Assembly: GCF_001424665.1 (NCBI RefSeq)
Contig: NZ_LMQS01000003.1
Span: 249,691-313,690 of the forward strand
Length of the DNA stretch: 64,000 bases
Direction of reading: 5' to 3'
Source of the DNA: Methylophilus sp. Leaf416
GTDB lineage: Bacteria > Pseudomonadota > Gammaproteobacteria > Burkholderiales > Methylophilaceae
Shown here: positions 16,785 to 24,369 of the stretch, piece after piece
How positions within the stretch are numbered: position 1 is the first letter of the stretch
Layout of the letters: every line of letters starts with the position of its first letter
The notes under the pieces: model-generated
The model's input: only the letters and a program-made list of their open reading frames with translations
The model's database searches: none
Told to the model about the DNA's origin: nothing
Made by a program: the position numbers and the translations under genes

Positions 16785-17711
16785 ATGAGTGTCGTCAGCT
16801 TTAACAAGGAAAAAATGATCCAGACAAGCGAGAGCGCTGTTCAAGCAGCGCCTGCACAACCTGTTGTTGCTGTGGTTATCCCTCTCTCGACCACAGCTGC
16901 AGTAGCCACTCCGTCGTTGCAGCGGCGGAGCGCATGGGCGGCAACCACCAAACCTGTGTTTGAATGGTTGTTGCCGCCTGTGATTGGCTTACTGGTATTC
17001 GGCGCCATTTGGGCGACTGTGGCAGCCCTGACGCAAGGCTTGCCTGGCCCGGTAAAAACCTGGCAGTCGGCAGTCGAGCTGTTTAGCGACCCGTTTTATA
17101 TCAATAACCCGAACGACATGGGCATAGGCTGGAACATCCTCAGCTCGCTCAAACGCGTGGCGACCGGTTTTGCGCTGGCTGCGATTGTCGGTATTCCCAT
17201 GGGCTTTGTGATTGGCCGTTACGCATTCATGTCGCGCATGGCAGCACCCATCATCAGCCTGCTGAAACCGGTATCACCCCTGGCCTGGTTGCCAATCGGC
17301 CTGCTGGTCTTCAAAGCCGCTGACCCTGCGGCGATCTGGGTGATTTTCATCACTGCGGTGTGGCCCATGATCATCAACACTGCCGTCGGCGTCAGCAAGG
17401 TGCCACAGGACTATATGAACGTAGCCAAGGTACTTAACCTGTCGGAATGGAAAGTGGTCACCAAAATCCTGCTGCCTTATGTCATGCCTTACATGATGAC
17501 CGGTGTACGCCTGTCTATCGGTGCCGCCTGGCTGGTGATTGTGGCGGCAGAAATGCTGACCGGCGGTGTGGGCATTGGTTTCTGGGTATGGGATGAGTGG
17601 AATAACCTGAATGTAGAGCACATCATCATCGCCATTTTTATCGTCGGCATTGTCGGCTTGTTGCTGGAACAGTTGCTGGTACTGGCAGCTAAACGCTACA
17701 GCTACGAATAA
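16785..17711 (+). CDS. nrtB: ABC nitrate transporter permease
   Basis: Inner-membrane permease of the NrtABC importer, 308 aa. It has a ~55-residue hydrophilic N-terminal extension, then about six transmembrane helices. The binding-protein-dependent transport signature (EAA loop) appears as NVAKVLNLSEWKVVTKILLP around residue 210. AAGGAG lies upstream of the ATG. It sits between the binding protein and the ATPase, with short gaps, in one operon. Confidence 0.94.
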   Translation: MSVVSFNKEKMIQTSESAVQAAPAQPVVAVVIPLSTTAAVATPSLQRRSAWAATTKPVFEWLLPPVIGLLVFGAIWATVAALTQGLPGPVKTWQSAVELFSDPFYINNPNDMGIGWNILSSLKRVATGFALAAIVGIPMGFVIGRYAFMSRMAAPIISLLKPVSPLAWLPIGLLVFKAADPAAIWVIFITAVWPMIINTAVGVSKVPQDYMNVAKVLNLSEWKVVTKILLPYVMPYMMTGVRLSIGAAWLVIVAAEMLTGGVGIGFWVWDEWNNLNVEHIIIAIFIVGIVGLLLEQLLVLAAKRYSYE

Positions 17712-17740
17712 GCCATCACAATAAACCCATAAAGGAATTC

Positions 17741-18550
17741 ATGATGACAACCGCACTGCAAGACCGTTATGTCCTGATCGAAAACGTCAATATGACGTTT
17801 CAAACAAAAAAAGGCAGCTTCCAGGCCTTGAAAGATATCAACCTCGATATCCGCGAAGGCGAATTTATCTCCATCATCGGCCACTCCGGATGCGGCAAAT
17901 CCACCGTGCTCAACCTGATTGCCGGGCTGCTGCAACCGACTGATGGCTACCTGTTCTGTGCCGGGCGTGAAATCGCCAAGCCCGGCCCTGAGCGGGCAGT
18001 TGTGTTCCAGAACCATTCCCTGCTGCCATGGCTGACCTGTTTTGAAAACGTGTACCTAGCAGTAGAACGTGTTTTTGCTGATACAGAAAGCAAAATGCAA
18101 CTGGCAGAGCGCACCAGCGCGGCATTGGGGCTGGTCGGCTTGAGCCATGCCATGGAAAAGCGTCCGAATGAAATCTCGGGCGGCATGAAACAGCGCGTGG
18201 GCATCGCCCGTGCCCTGTCCATGGAACCCAAAGTCTTGCTGCTGGATGAACCGTTTGGCGCGCTGGATGCGCTGACCCGCGCCGGATTGCAGGATGAACT
18301 GATGAACATCATGGCACGTTCTGGTTGTACTGCGGTGATGGTCACCCACGATGTGGATGAAGCAGTGTTGCTGTCTGACCGCATCGTCATGATGACCAAT
18401 GGCCCGGCAGCCACCATAGGCGAAATCCTGGAAGTCGACCTACCACGTCCGCGCCACCGGCTGGAATTGGTGGAAGACGCTGCTTACACGCACCTGCGTA
18501 GCGAAGTATTGAAGTTTTTATATGAAAGACACGCCAAAAAGGCGGCATAA
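17741..18550 (+). CDS. nrtC: ABC nitrate transporter ATPase
   Basis: Cytoplasmic ATPase driving the nitrate importer (NrtC/NrtD/NasD class, without the NrtA-like C-terminal fusion of cyanobacterial NrtC). It has 269 aa with Walker A IGHSGCGKST (about 46-55), Q-loop, ABC signature ISGGMKQRVGIARAL (about 146-160), Walker B VLLLDEPFGALD (about 167-178) and H-loop VTHDVDEAV. Two ATG codons are adjacent; the second (17744) has slightly better spacing from AAAGGA. Confidence 0.94.
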   Translation: MMTTALQDRYVLIENVNMTFQTKKGSFQALKDINLDIREGEFISIIGHSGCGKSTVLNLIAGLLQPTDGYLFCAGREIAKPGPERAVVFQNHSLLPWLTCFENVYLAVERVFADTESKMQLAERTSAALGLVGLSHAMEKRPNEISGGMKQRVGIARALSMEPKVLLLDEPFGALDALTRAGLQDELMNIMARSGCTAVMVTHDVDEAVLLSDRIVMMTNGPAATIGEILEVDLPRPRHRLELVEDAAYTHLRSEVLKFLYERHAKKAA

Positions 18551-18637
18551 ATAAAAGTGGTGCTGACGGGCGGCAACCCACCAGCACCGCATACCTCATC
18601 GAAGTATGGTTACCCACTTAAGCAAAGGAGCAACAAC

Positions 18638-20083
18638 ATGAAAGCTAACTCTTACCAACGATTGCGTCAAGTCTCATTGGCTGTATTGATGGCAGCAATG
18701 AGCATGCAAGTGGTGGCTGAAGAAGAAGTTTTACCTGAATACACATTTATGGATGCCATTAAAACCGGCAAGAATATGACCAGTTTCAGATTACGTTACG
18801 AGCATGTTGACCAGGATGGCCTACAGCCGGCAACCTTTGCCAATGGCTCTGCCAACCCGACCGCAAACCGTGAGCTGGACAATGCCAACGCGGTCACTTT
18901 GCGCAGCCTGATCGGCTGGCAAACTGCACCTTACAAAAACTGGAGTTTTGCCGCACAAATCACCAATGTCAGCAAACTCAAGGATGATTTTAATGACAGT
19001 ACCAATACGGTCAGGACCAATGGCGCATCAAACGAAAGCGACAGGATCAACTATGCCAAAGTGGTAGACCCCGACTATACCGATATCAACCAGTTGTTTG
19101 TGGACTGGACCGGTATCAAGAACACCCGTGTCCGTGCAGGCCGTCAGGCGATCAACCTAGATAACGTACGTTTCATAGGCGACATCGCCTTCCGCCAGAA
19201 CACTCAGGTATTTGACGGTGTGTCGGTTTTCAATAAAACCTTGCCGGATACCGAGATCTACTTAGCCCACTTTGACCGCGTCAGACAGATATTCACCACG
19301 CACCGCAGCGGCGATCTTGAAATCGCCAATGCCCGCTACCGCATCTCACCTACCGAATTCCTGGTCGGTTACGGCTATTTCTCCAACTTCGAAAACCTGG
19401 GACTGGGCAATGCCTGGTTTGGACAAGGCGCGTTGAACAACACGTTCAATAATTTACTGGCCGACCAATCCAACAAAATCATAGGCTTGCGCCTGGATGG
19501 CACACACCCATTCACGCCTAACTACCGTGCACATTACACGGCTGAATATGCCAAACAGACCGATTACAAAGGCGGTGACAACCGCATTGATGCCCATTAC
19601 TACAAAGTGGGCGGCGGCTTCGGCATAGATAACTTCAACTTGCGCGTGGACCAGGAACTGCTCTCCAGTAATGACGGCCAGTATGCATTCCAGACGCCGT
19701 TTGGTACCAACCATTTATTCCAGGGCTGGGTAGACAAATTCCTGGTGACGCCACGCCAGGGCATCAAGGACTCTTTCATTACTGCCACTTATAAATATGG
19801 CGACTTTCTGTTTTTTGTCGATTACCACGACATCAGTTCCGATGAGGATTTCTTCACTGTCAATGGCGGTGCAACTGCCAATGGTAACCGCTATGGCCGC
19901 GAGTGGAATGCTGCCGTCACCTGGAATATCGACAAAAACTGGATGACCAAATTTGAATACGGCAAATATACCGAAAATGACCAGTACGCAGCAGGCCCTA
20001 ATGCCGTGACCAATGGCGCGACCAATCGTGCACGTTTTCAAGATACCGAGAAATTATGGCTGACCGCCATGTACACCTTTTAA
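18638..20083 (+). CDS. Outer-membrane porin, alginate-export-like family, predicted nitrate porin
   Basis: The 481-aa protein starts at the ATG at 18638 with AAAGGAG seven bases upstream; a start at 18557 is not needed. It has a Sec signal peptide ending near QVVAEEE, then an amphipathic beta-strand-rich chain with many aromatic-capped strands, ending in MYTF with a terminal Phe, the usual outer-membrane barrel signal. It resembles the alginate-export porin family. Its place between the nitrate ABC importer and cobA in the same operon suggests it lets nitrate or another anion cross the outer membrane; that role is inferred from context. Confidence 0.8.
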   Translation: MKANSYQRLRQVSLAVLMAAMSMQVVAEEEVLPEYTFMDAIKTGKNMTSFRLRYEHVDQDGLQPATFANGSANPTANRELDNANAVTLRSLIGWQTAPYKNWSFAAQITNVSKLKDDFNDSTNTVRTNGASNESDRINYAKVVDPDYTDINQLFVDWTGIKNTRVRAGRQAINLDNVRFIGDIAFRQNTQVFDGVSVFNKTLPDTEIYLAHFDRVRQIFTTHRSGDLEIANARYRISPTEFLVGYGYFSNFENLGLGNAWFGQGALNNTFNNLLADQSNKIIGLRLDGTHPFTPNYRAHYTAEYAKQTDYKGGDNRIDAHYYKVGGGFGIDNFNLRVDQELLSSNDGQYAFQTPFGTNHLFQGWVDKFLVTPRQGIKDSFITATYKYGDFLFFVDYHDISSDEDFFTVNGGATANGNRYGREWNAAVTWNIDKNWMTKFEYGKYTENDQYAAGPNAVTNGATNRARFQDTEKLWLTAMYTF

Positions 20084-20107
20084 TTGTCTGAATGTAAGGA
20101 AAAAGTG

Positions 20108-20887
20108 ATGACTCCAGCCGGAAAAGTTTTTTTAGTAGGTGCCGGACCCGGTGACCCCGATCTCATTACGCTCAAGGCCATCAAGGCCTTGCAGCAAGCT
20201 GAAGTCGTGCTGGTCGATGACCTGGTCAACCCGGACCTGCTCACGCATTGCCCGCAGGCACGCATCGTGCACGTGGGTAAGCGTGGCGGCTGCAAGTCTA
20301 CCCCGCAACACTTTATCAACCGCATGATGATTGCGCTGGCCGAACAAGGGCAAACAGTCGTGCGCCTGAAAGGCGGTGACCCGTTTGTGTTTGGCCGTGG
20401 CGGTGAAGAAATGCTGGCTATGCGTGCAGCAGGTGTGACCTATGAGATTATCCCCGGCATGACCAGCGGCCTCAGCGCCTGCGCCAGTATGGATGTACCG
20501 GCCACGCACCGCGGCTTGAACCATGGTGTGACACTGGTAACCGGCCATACGCAGGATGGCGGACCATTACCCTGGCGTGCACTGGTTGAAAGCAACACCA
20601 CACTGGTGATTTATATGGGCATGCAACACCTGGCCGACATCAGCCGCGAATTGATCGCTGCCGGCATGTCAACAAATATGCCCTGCATGATTGTAGAAAG
20701 CGCCACCCGTGCAGATGAGCGCGCACTGGTCAGCACCATTGAAGCCATGCCTATGCTGAGCCACCAGCACCAGATGAAAAGCCCGGCCATGATAGTCGTC
20801 GGTGAAGTGGTGACAATGGCGAATAGTGCCAAGACTCTGGAAATGCTGGGCCAGGTTGAATATTTACAAGCGGTGAATGGCAACTAG
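20108..20887 (+). CDS. cobA: Uroporphyrinogen-III C-methyltransferase
   Basis: SAM-dependent methyltransferase converting uroporphyrinogen III to precorrin-2, the first committed step to siroheme, the cofactor of the nitrite reductase NirB encoded in this block. From the ATG at 20108 (AAGGA upstream) it has 259 aa and shows the SUMT signatures VFLVGAGPGDPDLITLKA at the N-terminus and RLKGGDPFVFGRGGEE near residue 85. It is a stand-alone methyltransferase, without the CysG dehydrogenase/ferrochelatase half. Its operon position explains its role in supplying siroheme. Confidence 0.95.
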   Translation: MTPAGKVFLVGAGPGDPDLITLKAIKALQQAEVVLVDDLVNPDLLTHCPQARIVHVGKRGGCKSTPQHFINRMMIALAEQGQTVVRLKGGDPFVFGRGGEEMLAMRAAGVTYEIIPGMTSGLSACASMDVPATHRGLNHGVTLVTGHTQDGGPLPWRALVESNTTLVIYMGMQHLADISRELIAAGMSTNMPCMIVESATRADERALVSTIEAMPMLSHQHQMKSPAMIVVGEVVTMANSAKTLEMLGQVEYLQAVNGN

Positions 20888-20948
20888 AAAAAGACCTCAT
20901 TCACACGCGTCAAGAATAGAATGTTTTTGAAATAAACGGAGATTTAAC

Positions 20949-22160
20949 ATGAAAAAGAGTTTTTGGGATGTAGGCCACAAGCCTACGCTGTTTTCAGCGT
21001 TCTTTTATTTTGACCTTAGCTTTATGGTGTGGGTCATGCTGGGACCACTGGCTGTTCAGATCGCCGCCGACTTGCAATTAAACCCGGCACAAAAAGGCCT
21101 GATGGTGGCAACACCGGTACTCACCGGCGCATTATTACGCATCGTGATGGGCGTGCTGGTAGACCAGCTTAAGCCTAAAAAAGCCGGCCTGATTGGCCAG
21201 GTGATTGTGCTGGCTGCTTTGTTGATTGCCTGGTTGCATGGCATACATACTTATCAGCAAGCGTTACTGTTAGGCGTGTTTCTTGGTTTTGCCGGTGCCG
21301 CTTTTGCCGTCGCCTTGCCATTGGCTTCACGCTGGTATCCACCTGAACACCAAGGCACCGCTTTAGGCATTGCAGGTGCAGGTAACTCTGGCACGGCATT
21401 GGCGGCATTATTCGCGCCTGGCCTGGCCGTGGCGTTTGGCTGGAACAATGTGTTTGGCCTGGCCCTGATCCCTTTATTGCTGGCATTGATTGTATATACG
21501 GTGTTTGCCAAAGATGCGCCGGATACGCCTGCACCTAAATCGCTGGCGCAATACCTGTCTGTGCTTAAAGACAAGGACGCATGGTGGTTTATGCTGTTTT
21601 ACTGCGTGACTTTCGGCGGTTTTGTCGGCATGGCTTCTTCACTGACCATTTACTTCCACGACCAGTACGGCCTGGACCCTGTGCATGCCGGATACTTTAC
21701 CGCAGCCTGCGTATTTGCCGGTTCACTGGTGCGTCCGTTCGGCGGCCTTCTGGCTGACCGTATCGGTGGTATCCGTACCTTAAGTACCATGTATACACTG
21801 GCGGCTGTATTCCTGTTTACCCTGAGTTTCGGCATGAGCACGCAACTGGCTGGCCTGGGCATAGTCATTCTGGCGATGGCGGCACTTGGTATGGGCAATG
21901 GCGCAGTGTTCCAACTGGTGCCGCAACGCTTCCGCAAAGAGATAGGGGTGATGACTGGCCTGGTAGGGATGGCTGGTGGTATCGGCGGTTTCTACCTGGC
22001 TTCCAGCCTGGGTTACTCCAAGCAGATCACCGGTAGCTATCAGCTGGGCTTAATTATTTTTGCCGGATTAGCTATCCTGGCACTGGTAGGTTTGACTGGT
22101 GTTAAAAACCGCTGGCGTACTACCTGGGGTGCAGCGAGCGTGACGGCGGCCAAGGTATAA
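20949..22160 (+). CDS. narK: MFS nitrate/nitrite transporter, NarK/NasA type
   Basis: 403-aa major facilitator with 12 hydrophobic segments and the nitrate-porter signature GIAGAGNSGTALAALFAPG near residue 140, plus a second glycine-rich motif (GMAGGIGGFYLASSLG) in the C-terminal half. NarK-family members import nitrate or exchange nitrate and nitrite. This operon thus encodes two inner-membrane nitrate uptake routes, one ABC and one MFS. A ribosome binding site (GGAG) precedes the ATG. Confidence 0.93.
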   Translation: MKKSFWDVGHKPTLFSAFFYFDLSFMVWVMLGPLAVQIAADLQLNPAQKGLMVATPVLTGALLRIVMGVLVDQLKPKKAGLIGQVIVLAALLIAWLHGIHTYQQALLLGVFLGFAGAAFAVALPLASRWYPPEHQGTALGIAGAGNSGTALAALFAPGLAVAFGWNNVFGLALIPLLLALIVYTVFAKDAPDTPAPKSLAQYLSVLKDKDAWWFMLFYCVTFGGFVGMASSLTIYFHDQYGLDPVHAGYFTAACVFAGSLVRPFGGLLADRIGGIRTLSTMYTLAAVFLFTLSFGMSTQLAGLGIVILAMAALGMGNGAVFQLVPQRFRKEIGVMTGLVGMAGGIGGFYLASSLGYSKQITGSYQLGLIIFAGLAILALVGLTGVKNRWRTTWGAASVTAAKV

Positions 22161-22219
22161 ACCGGCCAATAGATAGACTAGCCACCGTATAATTCCAAAA
22201 ACCTTTAAATGGCTGGCTT

Positions 22220-23908
22220 ATGAGTCTCGTTTTTACAGTCGGTGAACATAGCGTAACCGGTCCCAGGCTGCGTAACGAAGACTATGTCACCGTGGTCACC
22301 CCCGCTGCCTCGCAGTTGGCAATCAAAGGTGCCTTGATGCTGGTCGCCGATGGTGTCAGCGGTGGTGCCGGTGGTGCTGAAGCGTCGGAAATGACTGCCA
22401 GGAGTATTTCGGCGGATTATTACGCCACCCCGGAAACCTGGACGGTGCAGCATGCGCTGGACAAGGTCGTGCAGGCGGCCAACCTGTGGGTACTGTCGCA
22501 GGCACGCAAGAACAGCAAGATGGCGGGCATGGCAACGACCTTGTCCATGCTGGTATTGCGCGGTCAGCGCTATGTGCTGGCACATGTGGGCGACACGCGT
22601 ATTTACCGCCTGCGCGAGCAATCATTGCAGTGCCTGACTACGGATCACGTTTGGGACAGACCGGACATGCGGCATGTGCTTAAACGTGCGATCGGGCTGG
22701 ATGACCAGCTAACGGTGGATTATGCTGAAGGCTTGCTGCAACCCGGTGATGTGTATGCCATCCTCAGTGATGGGGTATGGGATGCAGTGGGCGATGCGGA
22801 AATTCACCGCGCGTTGATGCTCTACCACTCCCCGCAAATGGTGGCTGAATACCTGACTGCACTGGCGATCGAAAAAGGCGGCCAGGATAATGCTTCCGCG
22901 GTGATCGTTAATATTGAAAGCGTCGGCCAGGACCATCTGACCGATATGCTAGCCGATGCGCTCAGCCTGCCGTTGCCGCCTAAACTTTCTGTAGGCGACC
23001 AGATCGATGGTTTCACCGTGACCAGGGTGATTCACGATTCGCGCCTGAGTATCCTCTACCAGGTGAAAAATCCAGCCGGGCAACTGTTTGTTTTAAAAAC
23101 CCTGCAACCCTCACGTGCGGACGACAAGGAAAGTTGCGAAGCTTTACTGAATGAAGAGTGGCTAGCCAAGCGCGTCGTCTCGCAATGTGTGCCGCAGATA
23201 TTGCCGCTGACGCTGGAACAGCGCAGCGCACTTTATTATGTGATGACCTGGCACGAAGGCTCAACCTTGCAGCAACGGCTGGATGCCGGCCACCATTTCA
23301 CCATGAATGGCGTTGCCAATATCGGCCAGGATTTATTGCGCGGTTTGAGCATGTTGCACCGCCTGAATATTGTGCACCGCGATATCAAACCAGCCAATAT
23401 CCATATCGGTAGTGACACCCGCCTGCGGATTCTGGATCTGGGTGTCGCGCTCAACCCTACCCTGCCGATGCCAGAGCAGATGGAAAACCCGGGCACACCC
23501 AGTTTTATGGCACCCGAGTTGTTTGACGGTAAAGTGGCTGACCGACAAGCAGACATTTATGCAGCCGGCGTGACACTTTATCATTTGCTCACCCGTAAAT
23601 ATCCCTACGGCGAAATAGAGCCTTTCCAGTCACCACGTTTTGGCGAGCCGATCAAACCCAGCCGCTACCGGCCAGAAATCCCCGCCTGGCTGGAAAACGT
23701 GATTCTTAAAGCGATCGCCAGGAAAGCGGAAGACCGTTTTGAAACGGCCGAAGAAATGCTGCTTGCCATGGAGCATGGCGAATTGAAGCCGGTAGTGATT
23801 CCACGCATGCCACTGATTGCGCGCGCCAGGCTTGTCAAATGGCAGTGGCTGGCTATCTGCTCGTTGCTGGCTAATCTTATCCTGATCTACTTGTTGTTTA
23901 TTACCTGA
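22220..23908 (+). CDS. Bifunctional PP2C-type phosphatase / Ser-Thr protein kinase, membrane-anchored
   Basis: The N-terminal ~240 residues form a PP2C phosphatase (RLRNEDYV, LMLVADGVSGG, ILSDGVWD, GGQDNASAVIV). Residues about 260-515 form a Hanks-type kinase with ATP lysine in FVLKTL, HRDIKPANI, DLG in place of DFG (RILDLGVAL), and MAPE. A single hydrophobic helix ends the protein (WLAICSLLANLILIYLLF). The 562-aa protein thus carries opposing activities on one chain at the inner membrane. Similar fusions lie in nitrate-assimilation clusters of pseudomonads, but targets are not known to me. A TATAAT at 22188-22193 hints at its own promoter. Confidence 0.9.
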   Translation: MSLVFTVGEHSVTGPRLRNEDYVTVVTPAASQLAIKGALMLVADGVSGGAGGAEASEMTARSISADYYATPETWTVQHALDKVVQAANLWVLSQARKNSKMAGMATTLSMLVLRGQRYVLAHVGDTRIYRLREQSLQCLTTDHVWDRPDMRHVLKRAIGLDDQLTVDYAEGLLQPGDVYAILSDGVWDAVGDAEIHRALMLYHSPQMVAEYLTALAIEKGGQDNASAVIVNIESVGQDHLTDMLADALSLPLPPKLSVGDQIDGFTVTRVIHDSRLSILYQVKNPAGQLFVLKTLQPSRADDKESCEALLNEEWLAKRVVSQCVPQILPLTLEQRSALYYVMTWHEGSTLQQRLDAGHHFTMNGVANIGQDLLRGLSMLHRLNIVHRDIKPANIHIGSDTRLRILDLGVALNPTLPMPEQMENPGTPSFMAPELFDGKVADRQADIYAAGVTLYHLLTRKYPYGEIEPFQSPRFGEPIKPSRYRPEIPAWLENVILKAIARKAEDRFETAEEMLLAMEHGELKPVVIPRMPLIARARLVKWQWLAICSLLANLILIYLLFIT

Positions 23909-24007
23909 CCAGATAACCCTACTCGTAAAGAATTAAAAACATCTCTGGGTTCAGATTGAAACGCTTACCCTCAATCAAGACCCATTCTGGTGCAAACGCT
24001 CTAATTT

Positions 24008-24022
24008 GCATCATTCCCGTGC
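24008..24022 (+). promoter_or_regulatory. Possible NtrC-type dyad upstream of nirB
   Basis: GCATC-N5-CGTGC has the 15-bp spacing of an NtrC site with mismatches in both arms. It lies about 130 bp upstream of the -24 box. It is weaker than the sites near nrtA and the ammonium transporter gene. Confidence 0.35.
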
Positions 24023-24151
24023 GCTCAGCTGGTTTTTCAAGCCATGCCACCTTTACAAAAATACATCCAGACACTTCAAAAACCGGAATTAAACATCAAT
24101 AAAACAATCACTTAAAAAATTTTCAGATTTTATCAATACTCTATATCCAGA

Positions 24152-24168
24152 TTGGCATGTCGCTTGCT
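24152..24168 (+). promoter_or_regulatory. Sigma-54 (-24/-12) promoter of nirB
   Basis: TTGGCATGTCGCTTGCT has GG at 24154-24155 and GC at 24166-24167, exact RpoN spacing, and shares TTGGCAT...TTGCT with the nrtA promoter. Transcription should start near 24179. The 461-bp gap between the kinase gene and nirB (23909-24369) is explained by this promoter, the leader and the terminator; nothing coding is seen in it. Confidence 0.78.
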
Positions 24169-24214
24169 AATTGCTCTATAGATATTAAATCTCGTTTTAT
24201 TAACGATTAGTTTT

Positions 24215-24290
24215 TATGGACAACGGCGTCCATAGCTTGTTTTTCGAACTGCCATCGGTAGTCGCTAGATAAGCTATGGACGCCTTTTTT
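24215..24290 (+). promoter_or_regulatory. nirB leader: ANTAR-type hexaloop hairpin overlapping a terminator
   Basis: TATGGAC (24215-24221) and GTCCATA (24228-24234) form a perfect 7-bp stem closing hexaloop AACGGC, with A at 1 and G at 4. The loop end and 3' arm are the first part of the terminator 5' arm (24225-24238), so the two folds exclude each other. The loop is identical to the first hairpin of the nrt leader. A second upstream hexaloop hairpin, usual in ANTAR motifs, was searched for in 24170-24214 and not found. Confidence 0.8.
24225..24290 (+). terminator. Intrinsic terminator in the nirB leader
   Basis: GGCGTCCATAGCTT (24225-24238) pairs perfectly over 14 bp with AAGCTATGGACGCC (24271-24284), followed by six T residues (24285-24290). 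The 32-nt apical region may fold further. It lies between the sigma-54 promoter and nirB. Confidence 0.92.
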
Positions 24291-24369
24291 CGTTTTTAGC
24301 TTAGTAAACAGCAATGCATGATCAATGAAATAACGTGTCACATGCTTGCATCTGATGGGGAACATTACG

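Noticed and set aside
24170-24214. A first (P1) ANTAR hexaloop hairpin upstream of the nirB P2
   Set aside because: The two A-x-x-G stretches present (ATAGAT, AACGAT) are not flanked by pairing bases.
24225-24284. Ends of an insertion element or repeat unit
   Set aside because: The inverted arms are explained by the terminator stem; no transposase or target duplication.
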